DNA of 64,000 nt from Dipteronia dyeriana (GCA_032871835.1 CM065299.1:98028652-98092651), one strand, 5' to 3'; counted from the first letter of the stretch, positions 24,159-38,900 are shown. Translations and numbers: made by a program. Notes: generated by a model from the letters alone, not told the origin.

Positions 24159-24180
24159 TTTGACTTTTAAAAATGTCAAA
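24159..24180. promoter_or_regulatory. Inverted pair of W-box-like sites upstream of the WRKY gene
   Basis: TTGACT on the plus strand (24160-24165) fits the W-box TTGAC[C/T]. TTTGACA on the minus strand (24174-24180) has the TGAC core only. They lie about 40-60 bases upstream of the TATA candidate. Confidence 0.5.
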
Positions 24181-24770
24181 GGCCGATGCTTTGGGTCTCT
24201 TGATTTTGTGGGTGGAAAAAGTCCACACGCTCTAATGAGGGCTCGTGAGTTACCGACAATATCAAAAGATTTTTTTTATAAAAAAAAACAAAAAAAGTGG
24301 AGGCCAGTTAGTTTCTTTGGGTGCTCTTATCAAAACGCTCAGTGCTGGTAGGTTGGATCTACAGCCTACACGCGTTCACGAGAGCGTGAGCCTTTTTTTA
24401 TCTTTTTAATTGAAAATGATCGTTTATTGCCCATAATTTTTTTTTTTGTTTTTTTAAATGTCATACCTATAATTTATTTTAAAGGCCTATAAATTTTTAT
24501 TACTCTATATCTTATAAGGAAATCGGTACTGATATGTATTTCACCTTAATGAGAGAAAAATGCAATGACATTGTATCATTAATTTAAATTAAAAATATAA
24601 CTACACAGGTTTTTCTTCTTGCAAGTATAATATTTTTTTTTTCATCTTATTATGTTATTCGATAAATAACCAATTAAATTTAATATTATATATATATTGT
24701 TCCTCCATTTTTAATAAGGTGTTTATTTTTTACCTTTCAAATAAATAATAATGATATCAAATCTTTAATG

Positions 24771-25232
24771 TCCCTTTTATTTTACCGTATTGTATTATAT
24801 TAAACAATTGATATATATTAAAATAATACAATACAATATATATATCATTGTATTGTATTACATTTTTTTCTCTTTCTTTCCATTAAATATGGAATATTAA
24901 AAAAATATGTGTTATGGTGTTAATTTTTTTTATATATAATTTCAAAATAATATAGGAAATATTTATTTTATTTTAAAAAATATTATTTATTTAAATTTTA
25001 TGGTTTAATTAAAATAAATATTTATTGATTTTTATATATAATAAAATTTTGATTTAAGAACTATTATTATTTTTTTTTTATAATATAATAAAATACAATA
25101 AAATCATATATGAATAGTATAATACGATATAATATAGTACATCATCAAATACAGGTTTGTATTAGTGATAATACAGTCCAATACAATATAATATAGTCTA
25201 GTACAATCCAATACGGTGTGTTAAACGGGCCC
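24771..25232. mobile_element. 462-bp MITE with TAA target duplication
   Basis: The left end TGTCCCTTTTATTTTACCGT and inverted right end GGGCCCGTTTAACACACCGT, each followed by ATTG, are flanked by TAA on both sides (24768-24770 and 25233-25235). The 3-bp duplication and GGGCCCGTTT end suggest PIF/Harbinger (Tourist-like). The core is full of AATACAATA motifs. Confidence 0.7.
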
Positions 25233-28200
25233 TAAGAGTATATTTAGTAGATCGTATTGTATTGTTATGATATATTACGTTTGACTTGTTTTATACTAAG
25301 AGTATCTTCAATAATATAAACAAATTTGGATCATCAAAAGTTGTCATCTCAACATTTGATGATTGTTTTTAGAGATTGTTAAATTTGATGATTGTGTAGT
25401 TCATAATGATACAATTTATATGAATCAAAAATCTAATTCCATCTCATTTTTCATTGTTCCATTCATTTTTATTTCAAGGGTAAAAGGGTATTAATCTATT
25501 CATAATGAAGAGACGATTTTTACCTGATTGAAGTTTTTAGGATCAAAACAATGATGAGATATGTAGGTTATTAAGAACAAAAAAACCACAGAAGAAATAA
25601 ATGATAAAATTATGACAACATTTATTTTGGGTTAAGTTTGTATTTGACGATTGAAAGTCAATCTTCAAATTTGATTATTGAAAGTCAATCTTCAAATTTG
25701 ATTATTGGAGAAACAATTTGATTATTGATAGTTGTTATTGATAAATTTTAGTGATTCTTTTAGACTGTGTTTTTTTTTTTCAGGATAAATAATCAATTTT
25801 TTATTATTGTCCTACTTTTGAGGATAACATTGTATCGTATTAGCTAATGCATTTTAGTTGCTCTAATATAATGGATGATGTATTAGCTAATACATAGGGG
25901 AGCGAAATAATAATAAATATATCCAAATAACAATAACAATAAAGATTTAATAATAATAATAACATTGATAGTAAAGTTTAATAATAATAATTTTAAATAT
26001 ATTAAAAAATGATACAATTTTATTGTAATAATGCATTTAAAATTAAACGTAAATTAAATAAATATTATATAAATTTAATTAAATAAAAATAAAGTATCGT
26101 TCTAATAGTATAAATCTAAAAATTATATAAATTAAATAAAATATTAAAAACAATTGTCAAATATTATTGATATTTGTTACAATGATAATTTATATAATAA
26201 AAATATTAACTATTATTTTTAAAAATATATATTTTACAATAAATATATATTATACAATAATATTTTTATTTTTAAAATATATTAATTTTATTAGTTAATA
26301 ACATATTAAAAACAAAAGATCTTATCCAAATATTAGAAAACCTAATATAATCTAACGCGAAATATTATGAAATATAAGATTGTATCAAATGACCAATACA
26401 TTATAATCCAATATATTTAGTTAAATCTAATAAATATTGTTAACGAAAGATACATAAAGGGGCACCAAATTGGAATACATAATAAAAAAATTGGATTGAC
26501 AAGATAAATTGTGCAAATTTTGGGCGATGTATAAATGGAATGGATGCTTTTTCACTTTATTTGGCAGGCCTAATCTACGAGCCAGTCTTATCGTCTACAT
26601 TATTTTGATAGTAGCACTCCAGCGACGCTATTTCTACACCGAATTTCTGCTTTATTCATCAAATTACAATAATATTCCTTTTCTCCTTGATGAATTCAAT
26701 CTGGGCTGCCACGTGTTTTGCATACATTGAATTTGCTTTTTCATAGACGCCAAACGACAACGTGTATGGGTTATCTGGTTCAAATGCATTTCGATGGCAA
26801 CATTTATTCTTAAGATTTCAGGCACTTACGTACCGGTGACGAGATTTAAGTTTCCACTTTAATTAAAATAAATTAATTAAATCTCTCTTCTTTAATATTT
26901 ATGAATTAGGATAGGTGACGCCACATCTGTATAATAGATGACATAGTAGCGTTAATTGTGACACTAGTGTCTAATTTCAACGGGTTTCAATTAACACCTT
27001 TAACTCATCTTTATGGTAGGGATAAAGAAAATCTATAATGTTTCTTTACTGAATTCTAGTAATCAAATAGTACGGTATTAGATTTGTATAATTTAAATAA
27101 ATTAAAAAAATTAATATTAATCCAAGAAATTTAATTATGTAGTCTATGTAAATGGGCTTTAAGTTTTATAATTAGGTCTTTCGTTGTACACTTGGACCGA
27201 ACTTTATGACCTATTTTATTGAGCTCATTACAATAGACTTGAAGAGAATACTTGCAATTCATCCTTCTTGCTCATAAAACTAATAAAGGTTATGATATCG
27301 TTTTTAAGAAAATAAATTTATAAGATTATATTTCATTTCATATCTATTAACGATATGTTTCAACAGATTTTAAAGTCAGTATTGACCTATGTTATTTTAA
27401 AAAATATAAAAACATAGATCGATCTGTTAAAGAAAATAGAAAATTATATCACAATCCAATTTTTAGAGGTGAATCCGGATTTAGGATTTGAGAGTTCATA
27501 TTTTAGGAAAGTAATGGTATTTTAACTAAATTTGATGTCCATATATGATATTCAAATGATGTGGTAATATTATAATCCGTTCATTTATATTAGATTTACA
27601 TGAATTAAATGAATGGATTAAAGTGTTCTCACAACATTTGATTCTAGATTTAGATACCAAATTTTGATAAGTTACTGTTACCTATTTAAAATATTTAATA
27701 ATGCATAGAGATAGGAAGGGCGCGTGGCGGTGCACGAGATAAGGTGAAGTGGCACTTGACAGCTTGCAGATTTTGTGGGGCCCGCATCTTTTGGCTAAAG
27801 TCAGTTAACCAGCATCGCATGCCTCGTGATTCAATGCAAAAACAAGGTTCTTTTTTTTTTCGCTTCAGAATCCTATGATGTAGGATCCGACGGTCTACAA
27901 TCGTTCTCCGCATTTGATTGGTGCCCAAATTCGCAATTCATTTTTTTTTCTGCTCTTTTAACGGCTGATGATTCGCTGACATTGCCGTGATGTAAAATTC
28001 AGGGACAAATATGTAAATTGCGTTTCCCAGACGTGGGTTGCACGTGGCATTGAATTGTAAGCGTGTGGGGTCGATTTCTTATAGGGGGGCCTGCTCCCTA
28101 CTTGCAACTTGCACCTCAAAATGGGTTGACCTGAGCCGAATCTATTGCACTAACCCCTCAAATTAATTATTTTTTCGTTTGACTAAATGGATATATATTT

Positions 28201-29624
28201 CTTTTATATATATATATCAATTCTTTTTTTTTATTATTTTAACATATATGATTGTATTCATCCCTTCCACATTGATCATTAGGGTTTGAATCCCATATAT
28301 ATGTATTTTAGTTCTCGTTTTGTTAAGTTTTCTACTGTTCTAAAATGTCTATAAACATCTATTAAAGTCGTTTAGTTGGATTTTTAAAATTGTCTACTAA
28401 ATAAAACTTACGGGGGTACTTCTCTAAATAACTTTTTTTTTTAAAGAATGTATCAACCAAACCACTCTAATTTCTTTTTCAAAAACTTTATTTCTTATAA
28501 ATCTATTACAAATTGATCTTTTATCGATAGAGGGTTTTCAAAAACCTAACCAAACAAACTCTTAAAAGCATTAATTTTCTCTGGAGTTATAAGAATAGAT
28601 ATTCGGACCATACATATATTGTTTAATCTTAATAGTTTTCGATGGTCCTGTTATAATTGCTGTAATATATATAATGCGATCTACCAATATGGTGTGACTC
28701 ACTCACTTGTTAAATTTGCTTTGGCTTGTATGAATGATACGGTGCGGATTGATGAATGCCCATTGCCCACCAATTATTCAATCCATTGTTAGTCCGAAAT
28801 GTTTTCAATTAAGTTGCAGGCTTGAAGCCTATTAAAAATAATAAGATTTTATTATTGACCAATTAATATTTGTCAAGTTTGTCAATGGAAGCGGTTGGAT
28901 TTTTTTTTTGTCTACTTAAATAATGTTCTTTGAACAAATCAATTTGCAGATATCCAGTTCCATCTATTTATAAATAGTGTATAATTTTTGTTTAATTTTA
29001 GGAAACAAAGAAGGATGTGAAGAGAAAATTCCATGAAAATGGTGGCAATGACAAGACAATATTACCACAGGCTTATTATAATGTTATGTTCAAAATATAG
29101 TTTAATCATTGTGTCTTCATATTCTAAACAACCAGTTTAAAAGAAAGTTTAATTTAAAATTATTGTGAATTTATAATAAAATAATGTTTTGTCTAAATCT
29201 GATGGCCAAATGAATGCTACCATATTATTTGGACATTAAATTTAAATAAAGTAATCCAAAGTTAAACTTTAACATCTTATTCATTCATTATGCTCTCAAT
29301 ATAAATATAAATAATTAGACCTAGATTTTTCCATCCGGACCTACCTCACTCGATCCGGATGTAACACCAAATCAATGAAAGACTGATCTTTATTCCTTAA
29401 TAGCAGCAAAGGAGAGAGGAGGGGCATGAATTGCACAAAGTAGTGTGATGATTGTATAAATTGAAAGAAGACATGAAGCATTTTGTGTAGAATTGGAGGA
29501 CCACCACCTTCACCACTAAGTCTATAACACACAATCTGCCGGCGTACCCCTTTTATTTATATTTCTTTTCATTCTTTCTATTGATAGAGTTGTAAAGCAC
29601 TTACTTTGAAAAATTGGTAGAGAA

Positions 29625-29893
29625 ATTAAATTGTGTTTGGTTGGCAGAGATTGTTTTAATTTTACATTTTTTCACATTTCCCCCCCTACCTAGATGTATG
29701 TATAGCTTGGTTCGTGGACTTTTAGGTTTTGTCAAGTGGGTCCATTTAGTCGGTCAAGACATTAATAAATTTATAATAAGAATGTCCCTTTTGTTTCAAT
29801 CTAGTTAGGATTAGAACAGAACGAGAATTCAAGATTTTCGGTTACTTTTTTAAGATTAGATAAAAGTATATGGTGGATAGAGACTGCAAAAGA
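29625..29893. repeat. Dispersed repeat, intact copy
   Basis: From AGAGATTGTTTTAATTTTACA to GTGGATAGAGACT it matches a second copy at 62775..63639. This copy has no insertion and serves as the empty-site reference for the MITE at 62836. Confidence 0.8.
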
Positions 29894-30110
29894 TTTGGGA
29901 TAACACTTAATCAACGTCCCAAAACAATTTAAGCAAAAGATTCAATGTGATAATGGATTCGATTCACTTCTACACCGGTTCATAATCTCATAACATCTAA
30001 ACATACAAAATTTACAAGATTAAATTTCATCTAAACTCACCATCCTTTTAAAAAAAAAAATCTAGATAAAACTCAAAATAGGACAAGATTTTTTGTACGT
30101 AAATAATTGA

Positions 30111-30412
30111 TTATAGAGAAATTTTGACAAGTGTATACACTTTGAATCAAAAAATCTAAATCTAATGGCTCACATCTAACGCAATGATGAAGTTATATCA
30201 ATGCGTACTGACTTGAAATTTTTTGTTATGCATTTGTCAAAACTTCTCCATAATCAATGATCTACATGCAACGCACTGATATATGTTATATCAGTACGCA
30301 TATATGTTACATCAATGCGTATTGATATAACTTCATCAGTGCGTTGGATGTGGACTATTAGATTTACATACTCTGACTCAAAGTGTATGCACTTGTCAAA
30401 GTTTCTCCATAA
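30111..30412. mobile_element. Palindromic MITE, 302 bp, arms of about 115 bp
   Basis: The left arm starts TTATAGAGAAATTTTGACAA. The inverted right arm starts TTATGGAGAAACTTTGACAA and stays similar for about 115 bp, through ACACTTTGA and GATGAAGTTATATCAAT. The loop contains another copy of the terminal sequence (about 30232-30262), suggesting a nested or repeated insertion. A transcript would fold into a long hairpin. Confidence 0.75.
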
Positions 30413-30478
30413 TCAGTGATATGGTATACACGCAAAGCACTAATGTAAGTAATAACAGTACGTGTTGAGGAGAAAAAG

Positions 30479-30482
<4 letters not shown>

Positions 30483-30517
<35 letters not shown>

Positions 30518-30654
30518 CAGCTACTGAGCTACTATACAATTATACAAGATTATTTGATTGCCGGGTAATTTTTTAGATTAAAACAAAAAATAACTGACTC
30601 AATCTCTCTCACATAACTGAACATTAACAATACATATTTCGTATCGTAACTAAA

Positions 30655-30709
<55 letters not shown>

Positions 30710-30884
30710 GATAATTATGACAATAATTACCCTTCCACATATTTTGGACACAATCCTTGATCTTATTTTGTCGGTAGAAACAATAAAATGACTTGATCCA
30801 AACAATAAAGTGACTCATCTAATCTGTTCGCCACTTAACATGATGACACATCCCCCACTCATTCAAACTTATCGTCATATATAC

Positions 30885-30929
<45 letters not shown>

Positions 30930-30930
30930 A
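30483..30930. repeat. Three long TA arrays
   Basis: Runs of TA at about 30483-30515, 30656-30706 and 30887-30926. Confidence 0.95.
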
Positions 30931-31589
30931 CTTTTAATTTAAATTCACCCGCATAAAAGCTTTTCTCAAACCGTATATATAGTGGTCTCAAGTCTCAACA
31001 TCTTAGCACTTTGTTAGTTTTCTTTTGAGAGAAATAGGGAAGGGAATGAATGATTATGGGTTTGGCACATGGAAATGGATATGTAAAATGATGGATACCT
31101 TTGCTATCGAAGAGATAGGAATGGATAGACAACCCAATCCTCCACCAAAATTCCCTTTCATCAATCAATCTCTCTCAATGTACCGAATTCTAACAAGAGA
31201 TAGAGGCACTTTAAAGTGGGTGGGACTGGGAGGTGCCACACTACTCGCTAGAAAAAAAAAAAATAGAAGAAAAAAAAAAACAGAGGCACCACCCACCACA
31301 TTAAGGGGCAGTGCCAAGTGTCTCAATCACTAGCTTCGCTTTATTGTACCTTCCTCTACGTGATTCCATGGAACTTGGTGTACTTCAATTTCAGCCTTCG
31401 TTTGTGCCGCCCCCATCATTAGAGGCTATCGTGTTCTAGTGTAAAAGAAATGACACTCACTAAATTCCCAAACTCAAATCGAATAACTTGCAAAACTTGG
31501 TGATAATAATCTATATCTATCTTTTTCTGATGGAAGCAAATTTTTAAATGGAACACGTACATCAACTCCATATACTAACAACTAATAGA

Positions 31590-31740
31590 GGTCAACTAAT
31601 TTGTCATTATTGTCAACAGGGTCATCATGTTTCTTTCTTCTATCAGTGAAGTTCTTTGAAGCCAACCAAAAACCATCACGTTCGCATTTAAAAGAGAGGA
31701 ATCTTCAGAATCTCTCTTTATTGAAGAACCATATTAAGTC
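31590..31740 (+). pseudogene. Possible retroelement zinc-knuckle remnant
   Basis: The plus strand reads GQLICHYCQQGHHVSFFYQ, close to a CCHC knuckle but lacking the last Cys. After a frame change it reads KFFEANQKPSRSHLKERN. It may be a gag relic of a Copia-type element, but it is too short to be sure. Confidence 0.3.
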
Positions 31741-32799
31741 ATCAAAGTCTTGAATTATCTGCTTTAAATTTCCAAGGCAGAACCATGATATAGTGTTAAG
31801 GATTTAAGGTATTTAAGTCTTTCTGTTTTTCCATTTCATGTTCGCCCTACGGATTCCGAAATTCCTAAACTAAACATCATGTGAAAGAGATGGTCCAGTC
31901 TCACTTGGGCGGGTGCACAAGCACCTCAAAAGCCAGGTAAAAGAAACAGAGACGGGCTGCTACAAACTTTTATTTAAAGAGAACTTTCGTGCACATAGCA
32001 CGGGTGGGTCAATCATATCTTGGATCTACACCATGTGACACGATATGAATGAACGACCATACTACAACACCCCCACACAAGTTTCTTTATTGTTTGTGAT
32101 GCCCATTAAAATCCATAGCTATATAACATGGCGTAAAATTTTAGTTGGGAAATGATATCATCTTGTATAAACAATTAGCAACGATATCACAATGAACTAT
32201 ATATATAAATTTGTAAAGCAACAATAAGCTTTGTTCGAGATACCTGTAAAACACCATGGCTATAGAGAAGCTTAAACTCGGCTTGGGGATGGTATCAATT
32301 GCAGACGGAATTATTTATAAATTCGAAAACAAGAAACACATTACTTAATTAAAGAATGAGCCCGGCAATACAACAAAATAACTCATCAATGTTATTATTT
32401 TTTCCTAAAGAATATCATTTACAAAGGCAAACCCAGACATTAAGATGTTTCCAACTTGAATGGTCAAAACAAAAACTGTCAACCTAACAACATAAATTAA
32501 ACCTAAAAAAAATACAACTTAGCATCTTTTCCCATTCAAATATATATATATATATATACACACTCAAAAAGGGGAGAGAGGAATATGGAAAGAACTAGAA
32601 AATGAAACTATACCCGAATCTCTATAGGGAGATGAGCTCATTAGCTACACTCATTAAATTCAAGAGGTTTCTGAATTTGTCCTGATGCTACAATAACCAT
32701 CCAACTTCAGGTGTCGGTCCTCTCACTGAAATATTATCTTAATGTGAGATGTCCAAGAAATGGGGAAGGTTAACTTCAGATCAGCAAGCCACTTTCGCA

Positions 32800-34519
32800 T
32801 CAGCTTGTAAATAAAGAGCTAAGCTTCGCCACAAGCTTTGCACTCTTGTAGTCCTCTCTAAGTTGAATAAACCTGAATTGGCAGCCAAATCAAAATTAAA
32901 CTTCAAGAGAGATGCAACACAGGAGGAAGAGAAGTCCAGCAAAAAGTACAAAATGATCACAAAGGTTATGGATAAACATTTTGCAATATACAGCAAGCAA
33001 AAACAACACTACTAGACAGGATGTCCTTGTTGAATGTGTCACAAAAAAGGTTCCCTATCTGGTGTTTCTCTTAAGACTTATATTGTCATCTATCATTCTT
33101 CACTAGTGGTTAACCACACCTCAAAGTTAATGGAAAAGGCGTTTGTCCTTCTTATAACTTCAAAACTAACTGTTATTGTACATATTTTATAGAGTTTCTA
33201 GTGATGCATTAAAAGATAAAATGTGTCCCAAGGATCTGCACGTGATTAGCCTCTAAAAACTCTTGTAATAAATTGTAACCCAATACTCAGATTTAATGCA
33301 TAGGGAAAAAGTAGCAATAATAACAGTGATACCTTTGTGCATCTTTTCGGATACTAGGGGTACCCTCAAACAAAGTAGAGAGGCTTTCAGGAGCAACAAT
33401 AAAGACATTGGCCATACTGAAGAGTTGAGATCAACGTATCATTAGTGAATCAAGAAAGAAATACTAGAGTAAAATCTGGAATTCAAGGAAATCTTGCGCA
33501 ACTTACATGCCCAACAATTCAAAATTCTCATCAACAGATGGAGCATTAAAGCTGCGCACAAATTCTCCATATTCGGTTATGTCACGTTTCAGGCGCAATC
33601 CCCCACTACAGAAGAGTTTATAAGATAAAGTGAAGCAGAATATAAAAAGTAAAGAAATGACTTGGTGGTGCCTTCGAAGAAGACATATAAATGATAAATG
33701 AAACGGAGAAATGAAAAAAAAAAAAAAAAAAAAAAGAGCACAACAGAAAACACAGTTCTGCATTGTTCACCAAACAACAAATCAAATCTCCAGGAAATTT
33801 TCCAATAGACTTCACTGATTATTAGGGATCCTAAGAAAAAGTTACTTCCAGCAGTTTCTAATATAAATAAAACAGAAAGCCCAAAAATAGGAACTCCTAA
33901 GTTGTATGAGCCTACCGGAACAAGAAACACAAAAAACTCCCCATCTGCAAAATGTGTCTACTCAGCAGCAACAGGTGATACCCAGCTTTTTGGCCACTGG
34001 AAACCATTATAACAAGGAAACAAAAGTTTACCACTAGATAAGTGTACTAAAAGCAGAAACTGGGCAGTGAAAGAATCTGGAATTTGGGACTCCAAACAGT
34101 TTCATTCTTACTGAATGCTATAAGCTATGGTAAATAGTATTACAAACCATGTGGTCTAAATGTTTCATTGACTTTTTTTCTTGAAGATGGTTCCGTTGTT
34201 TCATTTAGTGTTGATATAACCTAAATTTCTCATCATATTGGAAGAGACTTCCAGCAACACTTCCATACATGGTTACCAAACAGAAACCAACTGCTTATTC
34301 ACAAAAATAAGGCACAGCCTTAACAGTTTCTCGACAGCAATCTATTGTGTCACTGAAGGTGAACATAAATTTAACAATAAATTAAAAATTAGTGCAAGAA
34401 GAATTACCTAGGATTAAGGGTGAACTTCTGCCAATGATTTAGGAGGCCTTTATGCAAGCGGTTTCCCTAAAACAATAAACATCACCATGTTATCTTTTTA
34501 GAAGATACTGTCATTCTAC

Positions 34520-34554
<35 letters not shown>

Positions 34555-35928
34555 TAATAATAAATCGCTACATGCCTCCTCTTGAAAGACATAAAGTAAC
34601 TGACATGTAATAAAGGAAATGTTCAAAACAACAAAGCAAATTGATAAGATGGATTTGGAGCAAGCTGTTACAATAGATATGAATAGGTTGCATGATTTTT
34701 TATCAGTAAGAGGTTGCTTGATGTTGTTATTGCGTCCTTGCACAAAAGAATTAATTTCAAAACAATATAAATTAAACATGCACCTCACTTTAGTTTACAT
34801 TCGGGATATTATTGATTTAGTCCCTATGTTTTTTTGAATTGTTTTTTTTACTCACTTATTCATTTTTCACTGGATTGGTCTCTATGTTTACAGAAACCAC
34901 TCACTTTGATCCCTCTTACCAGAATTTTGACAGTCAACCGTCAGAAAATGCAAAATGACATTTTTACCCTTAAATTTAAAATCAAAATAAAACTTCTATT
35001 TTCTTAATTTTATTTATAATTATATATAAAATTTAATTATTATTTTAAAAAAAACCTAGCCAATATTCATCTAATCATCTTCCACATCTCCGGTCTCCCA
35101 CATCAACATTACCTCTGTTTTTTTAGAGCCTGGAAACAAACCAGGAAAAACAGAGGATGAAAAACAAAACAGACCGGAAACAAAATCAAATGGCATTATC
35201 AGCCTTGATCAAACTTCTAATGCAATCGGGAATCTCATCCAACCAAAGGGAATCGCCCAAATTATCCATTGCCCCATCAGTTAACATTTGATCCACCCTA
35301 TTTCATCTCGAGACAGCTTCCCAAAAACACATCACTGAAACTGTTTTTCAAAGGCCAAATTTGCTGTAGAAAAGGGCCAGACTCAGATGATCCATGAGTG
35401 TCACCAATAATCCAAGAAATAATAGTCATCATCCACTTCAACCAAACCCTTTCCAACTTTCATATTTCACCAGATCTTAATTATATATATAAAAAAAAAT
35501 CAATAACAATCATCTGTTCACATTAACATCACCAAACCCTAGCCACTCAAACCCACTGCCACCACAACCCGCCACCGCCCTAATCCGTCACCGAAACCCG
35601 ATCGCCAACCAACCCAGCTCCGCCGCCGCTGCCCAACCCAGCTTCATCAAACCCATAAACCTTCCTAGCCAAAAAGAACCCAAATCAAATCAAAATCACT
35701 TACTATGAACACAGATCGACCCAATTTCTTGCTTCTGTGACTCTCTTTCACACCCCAAAAAGAATCAAATACCAACAGATGGGTTCGATTTGGTGATGGG
35801 AGGGGCAGCTAGGGTTCACGGCGGTCGGCGGTAAATGGAGAGAGAGATCGAGAAGCTTCTTTAGGGTTTCATTTTGTTGAATGGAGAGAGAGATAGAGAA
35901 TGAGGGAGAGATCGAGAAAGACAAGGAG

Positions 35929-35975
<47 letters not shown>

Positions 35976-38900
35976 TCGAGAAGATGAAAAAAATGTTCTT
36001 ATAAGTATTATTTTTTTATTAGGTAAAGATCCATATTGGATCTCCACCGTCCATCTCTTTAGTTCTTATAAGTATTTTTTATTAGGTAGGGATCCAGATT
36101 GGATCTACACCTAATAAAAAAATAATCTTAAGTTTAATTGTTTAAAAAAAAAAAATTAGATATGCATCTCCACTGTCCATTTGAATAAGATGGACGGGGG
36201 AGATCCAATTCTAAATTTAATTTTTTTTTTAAATTATTGTTTTTATTTAAATTTAGTTTTTTAGTTAAATTTAATTCTTTATTTAAATTTATTTTTTATT
36301 TAAATTTATTTTTTTCTGTTTATTTATGTGTTGACACATGGCATATCATTGTTTAAAGACAAAAATACCCTTAGAACCGTTTAATTTGACTAACAGAAGG
36401 ATGAATTGAGTGGTTTCTGAAAACATAGGGACCAATCAAGTGAAAAATGAATAAGTGAGTAAAAAAAAACAATTCAAAAAAGCATAGGTACTAAATCAAT
36501 AATAGAGGTGATGTATAGTAAATATAGACGATAAATAACACCATACCAATTCAGATAGAAATGCTTGTTTGTTAAGTCCTTCTAGTGCAGTGAATGCGGC
36601 CTCAAGCACACGGGAAAGGTATGCAACAACTCTACACAAGAAAGAGAACATTATTTGATATCAGAACATAACTTGGAAACAATTCCTTCACCCAAAAAGA
36701 TTGTCCTCATTATTATTTTTTTAAAAATAATAAAAATTTGTATTGAGAAAGTAAACAGATTAACAATATATATAACAAAAGTTGTACTACAAGTTTATCA
36801 TAACAAGAGGGACAAAAAAAGCGGTACAAAAGAATTGAGAAAGAAAACATCAGTTAATGGGAGATATTAGAAAAAAATAAAGCTTTGTCTATTAATAATA
36901 ATAAATACACATTTGGGGATACAAAAATAGAAAGTAAGATACCCTATATGTGATGGAGATAGCATAATAACACAAGATGGGTGAAATTGGAAAGTAGGTA
37001 TTACAAAATATCTTCAAAAATATATAACTTAGAAGTGCATCTTGAAAAATATTCAAGAATAGTATAGACAAGTATCTACTGTTTCAGAATCAATAAACTT
37101 CAAATCCATGCAATTTCCAGAACCTCCTCAGGTATTAGCTCCATGATTGAAAGAACAAGTTCCAAGTTTTCCTAGCTGTACAAACGTTTTAAAAATAAAA
37201 ATAAAAAAGCTGCACAAACCTTGTGCAGGCATTAGTTGGACGATGATCAGGAGCCATTCCATCATCAGGTGATCTATAATCTGTTGCCTTTTGTTCAGCT
37301 GATAGCAACCGTTCCACCTGCATAGAGGATTTCCAAAGAAAATATTTGATAGGAAAAAGAAAAAGGGAGACTGCAAAGTAAATGTGTGGGATATAGAGAA
37401 TTATAATTAGAATTCCAATGGGACAGGCACTCAGTCACCAGCTAAAAACTAGATCGAAATCATTTACATACATGACCATAGTACAGTCATGCACTCATGC
37501 CTTCAAAACCGTTATGGTCTACTGAGAACTAAATAGCAGATGTAAAAATATGTATCAGTCACCGACCTCTGCCATCACAGTTTCAATGCATTGTTGAAGC
37601 CCTTTATAAGCAGCAGCCTCTGCACTGGACATTGCTGTTGCCATTTCTTCACATGAAGCAGCATGAGCACCATCTACCGGTAGTAAGAGCCGAGATACAG
37701 AATTTGCAAAGAACTGCAGTTAAAAGTGCAATTCTTATCAATTTTTCACGATAACCAAGCAGTCTCTCATGAGTTATTCGGTTAGAGTTAGATAGTATAA
37801 TTGTGAATCAACATACTTGCTGAACTATCGCCACACTACTACCACACCGTTGTACTGCAACCATGAAAGATCTGATACTACTTTCACCAGCAGCAGCAGC
37901 AGCTTCTGCCTACACATCAAACAATCAATCTCCATTATGTCTACTATTTTCCAGGTCAAACACATAAACTAGTCTACAGCGCAGAAAATAAGCACAAAAG
38001 AGCATGTGATTAGGTAGTTACAGCAGAAGCAGCCACCCTTCTACTAACACTTGTGCCTAGCACAAACCTGTCCCTCAATGCAGCAGCTTCAGTGAGGCTG
38101 TCTCTAGCCCGTTCAAGCCCATCCGTTATATATTGACTAACCTGTATAAAAACAATCTGAGTATTCTGATATATAAGTCCAACAAATCCGTGCATTTTGT
38201 TAACCAACTTACTTGGTCTAGCAGGCAAGTAAACACTGCTTTTACATTTGCTGCAAGGGTTGCAGGCTGTACAAGACATGTAAAAAACAATTAGAAACAA
38301 GAGCATACAGTACTTGAAATTCAAAATACATAAAAACTGTTCTTCATATCTCATTTAACCTTAATTATACCACATATCATCAAATTCATTTTTTTTTTAA
38401 TTTTACTACATTTGAAGAAACCAAGAAGAAATAAATACCATTGCTTCACTCTAACTCGTAATTATGTTGTTTAATAGTTTATAATATACAACTTATATTC
38501 CATAACAGGTTCTTGATAGTTCATCAATAATATCTTATTTCTTCCACCCTAGGGACCGAACTTGGCAAATTCATAATCCCACTTTTTAAATGTTTCAATT
38601 TTCTGAAGAAAAAGGGGAGGCAATGCACAAGGGGTGTATGAAAGCTCAACCAAAATTGTGAATTTTCAAAGTGAGGTTCGTTGAAACATTGTAAATCCAT
38701 CCTATTTTCAAACTAAATATAGTAACGAGAATCTCACATAGAAGTTTAAGTTATATTATGGATAATTATCAAAACTCTCAACAATAGAATAAATTCAATT
38801 CAAGGAGCAAACAATACTTGAGATGAAAACAAAGTGCATCTGGCTATCGCTTCTTCATTCCAGCGCACAAACTCTGTCACAATCGTTACAGATATCTGCT

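Larger units (their letters stand above)
24200..32799. other. Long intergenic region, no supported gene
   Basis: About 8.6 kb, very AT-rich. It holds the MITE at 24771..25232, a 27-bp tandem pair (about 25645-25700), a dispersed repeat (29625..29893), a palindrome (30111..30412), three TA arrays (30483-30930) and a possible zinc-knuckle remnant (about 31590-31740). Short open frames at 26509, 27695, 29341 and 31025 have no recognisable content. Confidence 0.6.

Noticed and set aside
23283..24179. 298-codon open frame as a longer WRKY product
   Set aside because: It reads through the CT- and TA-rich leader upstream of [14 protein letters not shown] and past the exon 1 donor; the spliced model gives the complete WRKY domain.
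30483..30930. Regularly spaced repeats suggesting an array such as CRISPR
   Set aside because: They are plain TA microsatellites in plant nuclear DNA.
31025..31333. 102-codon plus-strand frame
   Set aside because: No recognisable motif, ends in a lysine run from poly-A sequence, and no promoter or splice support.
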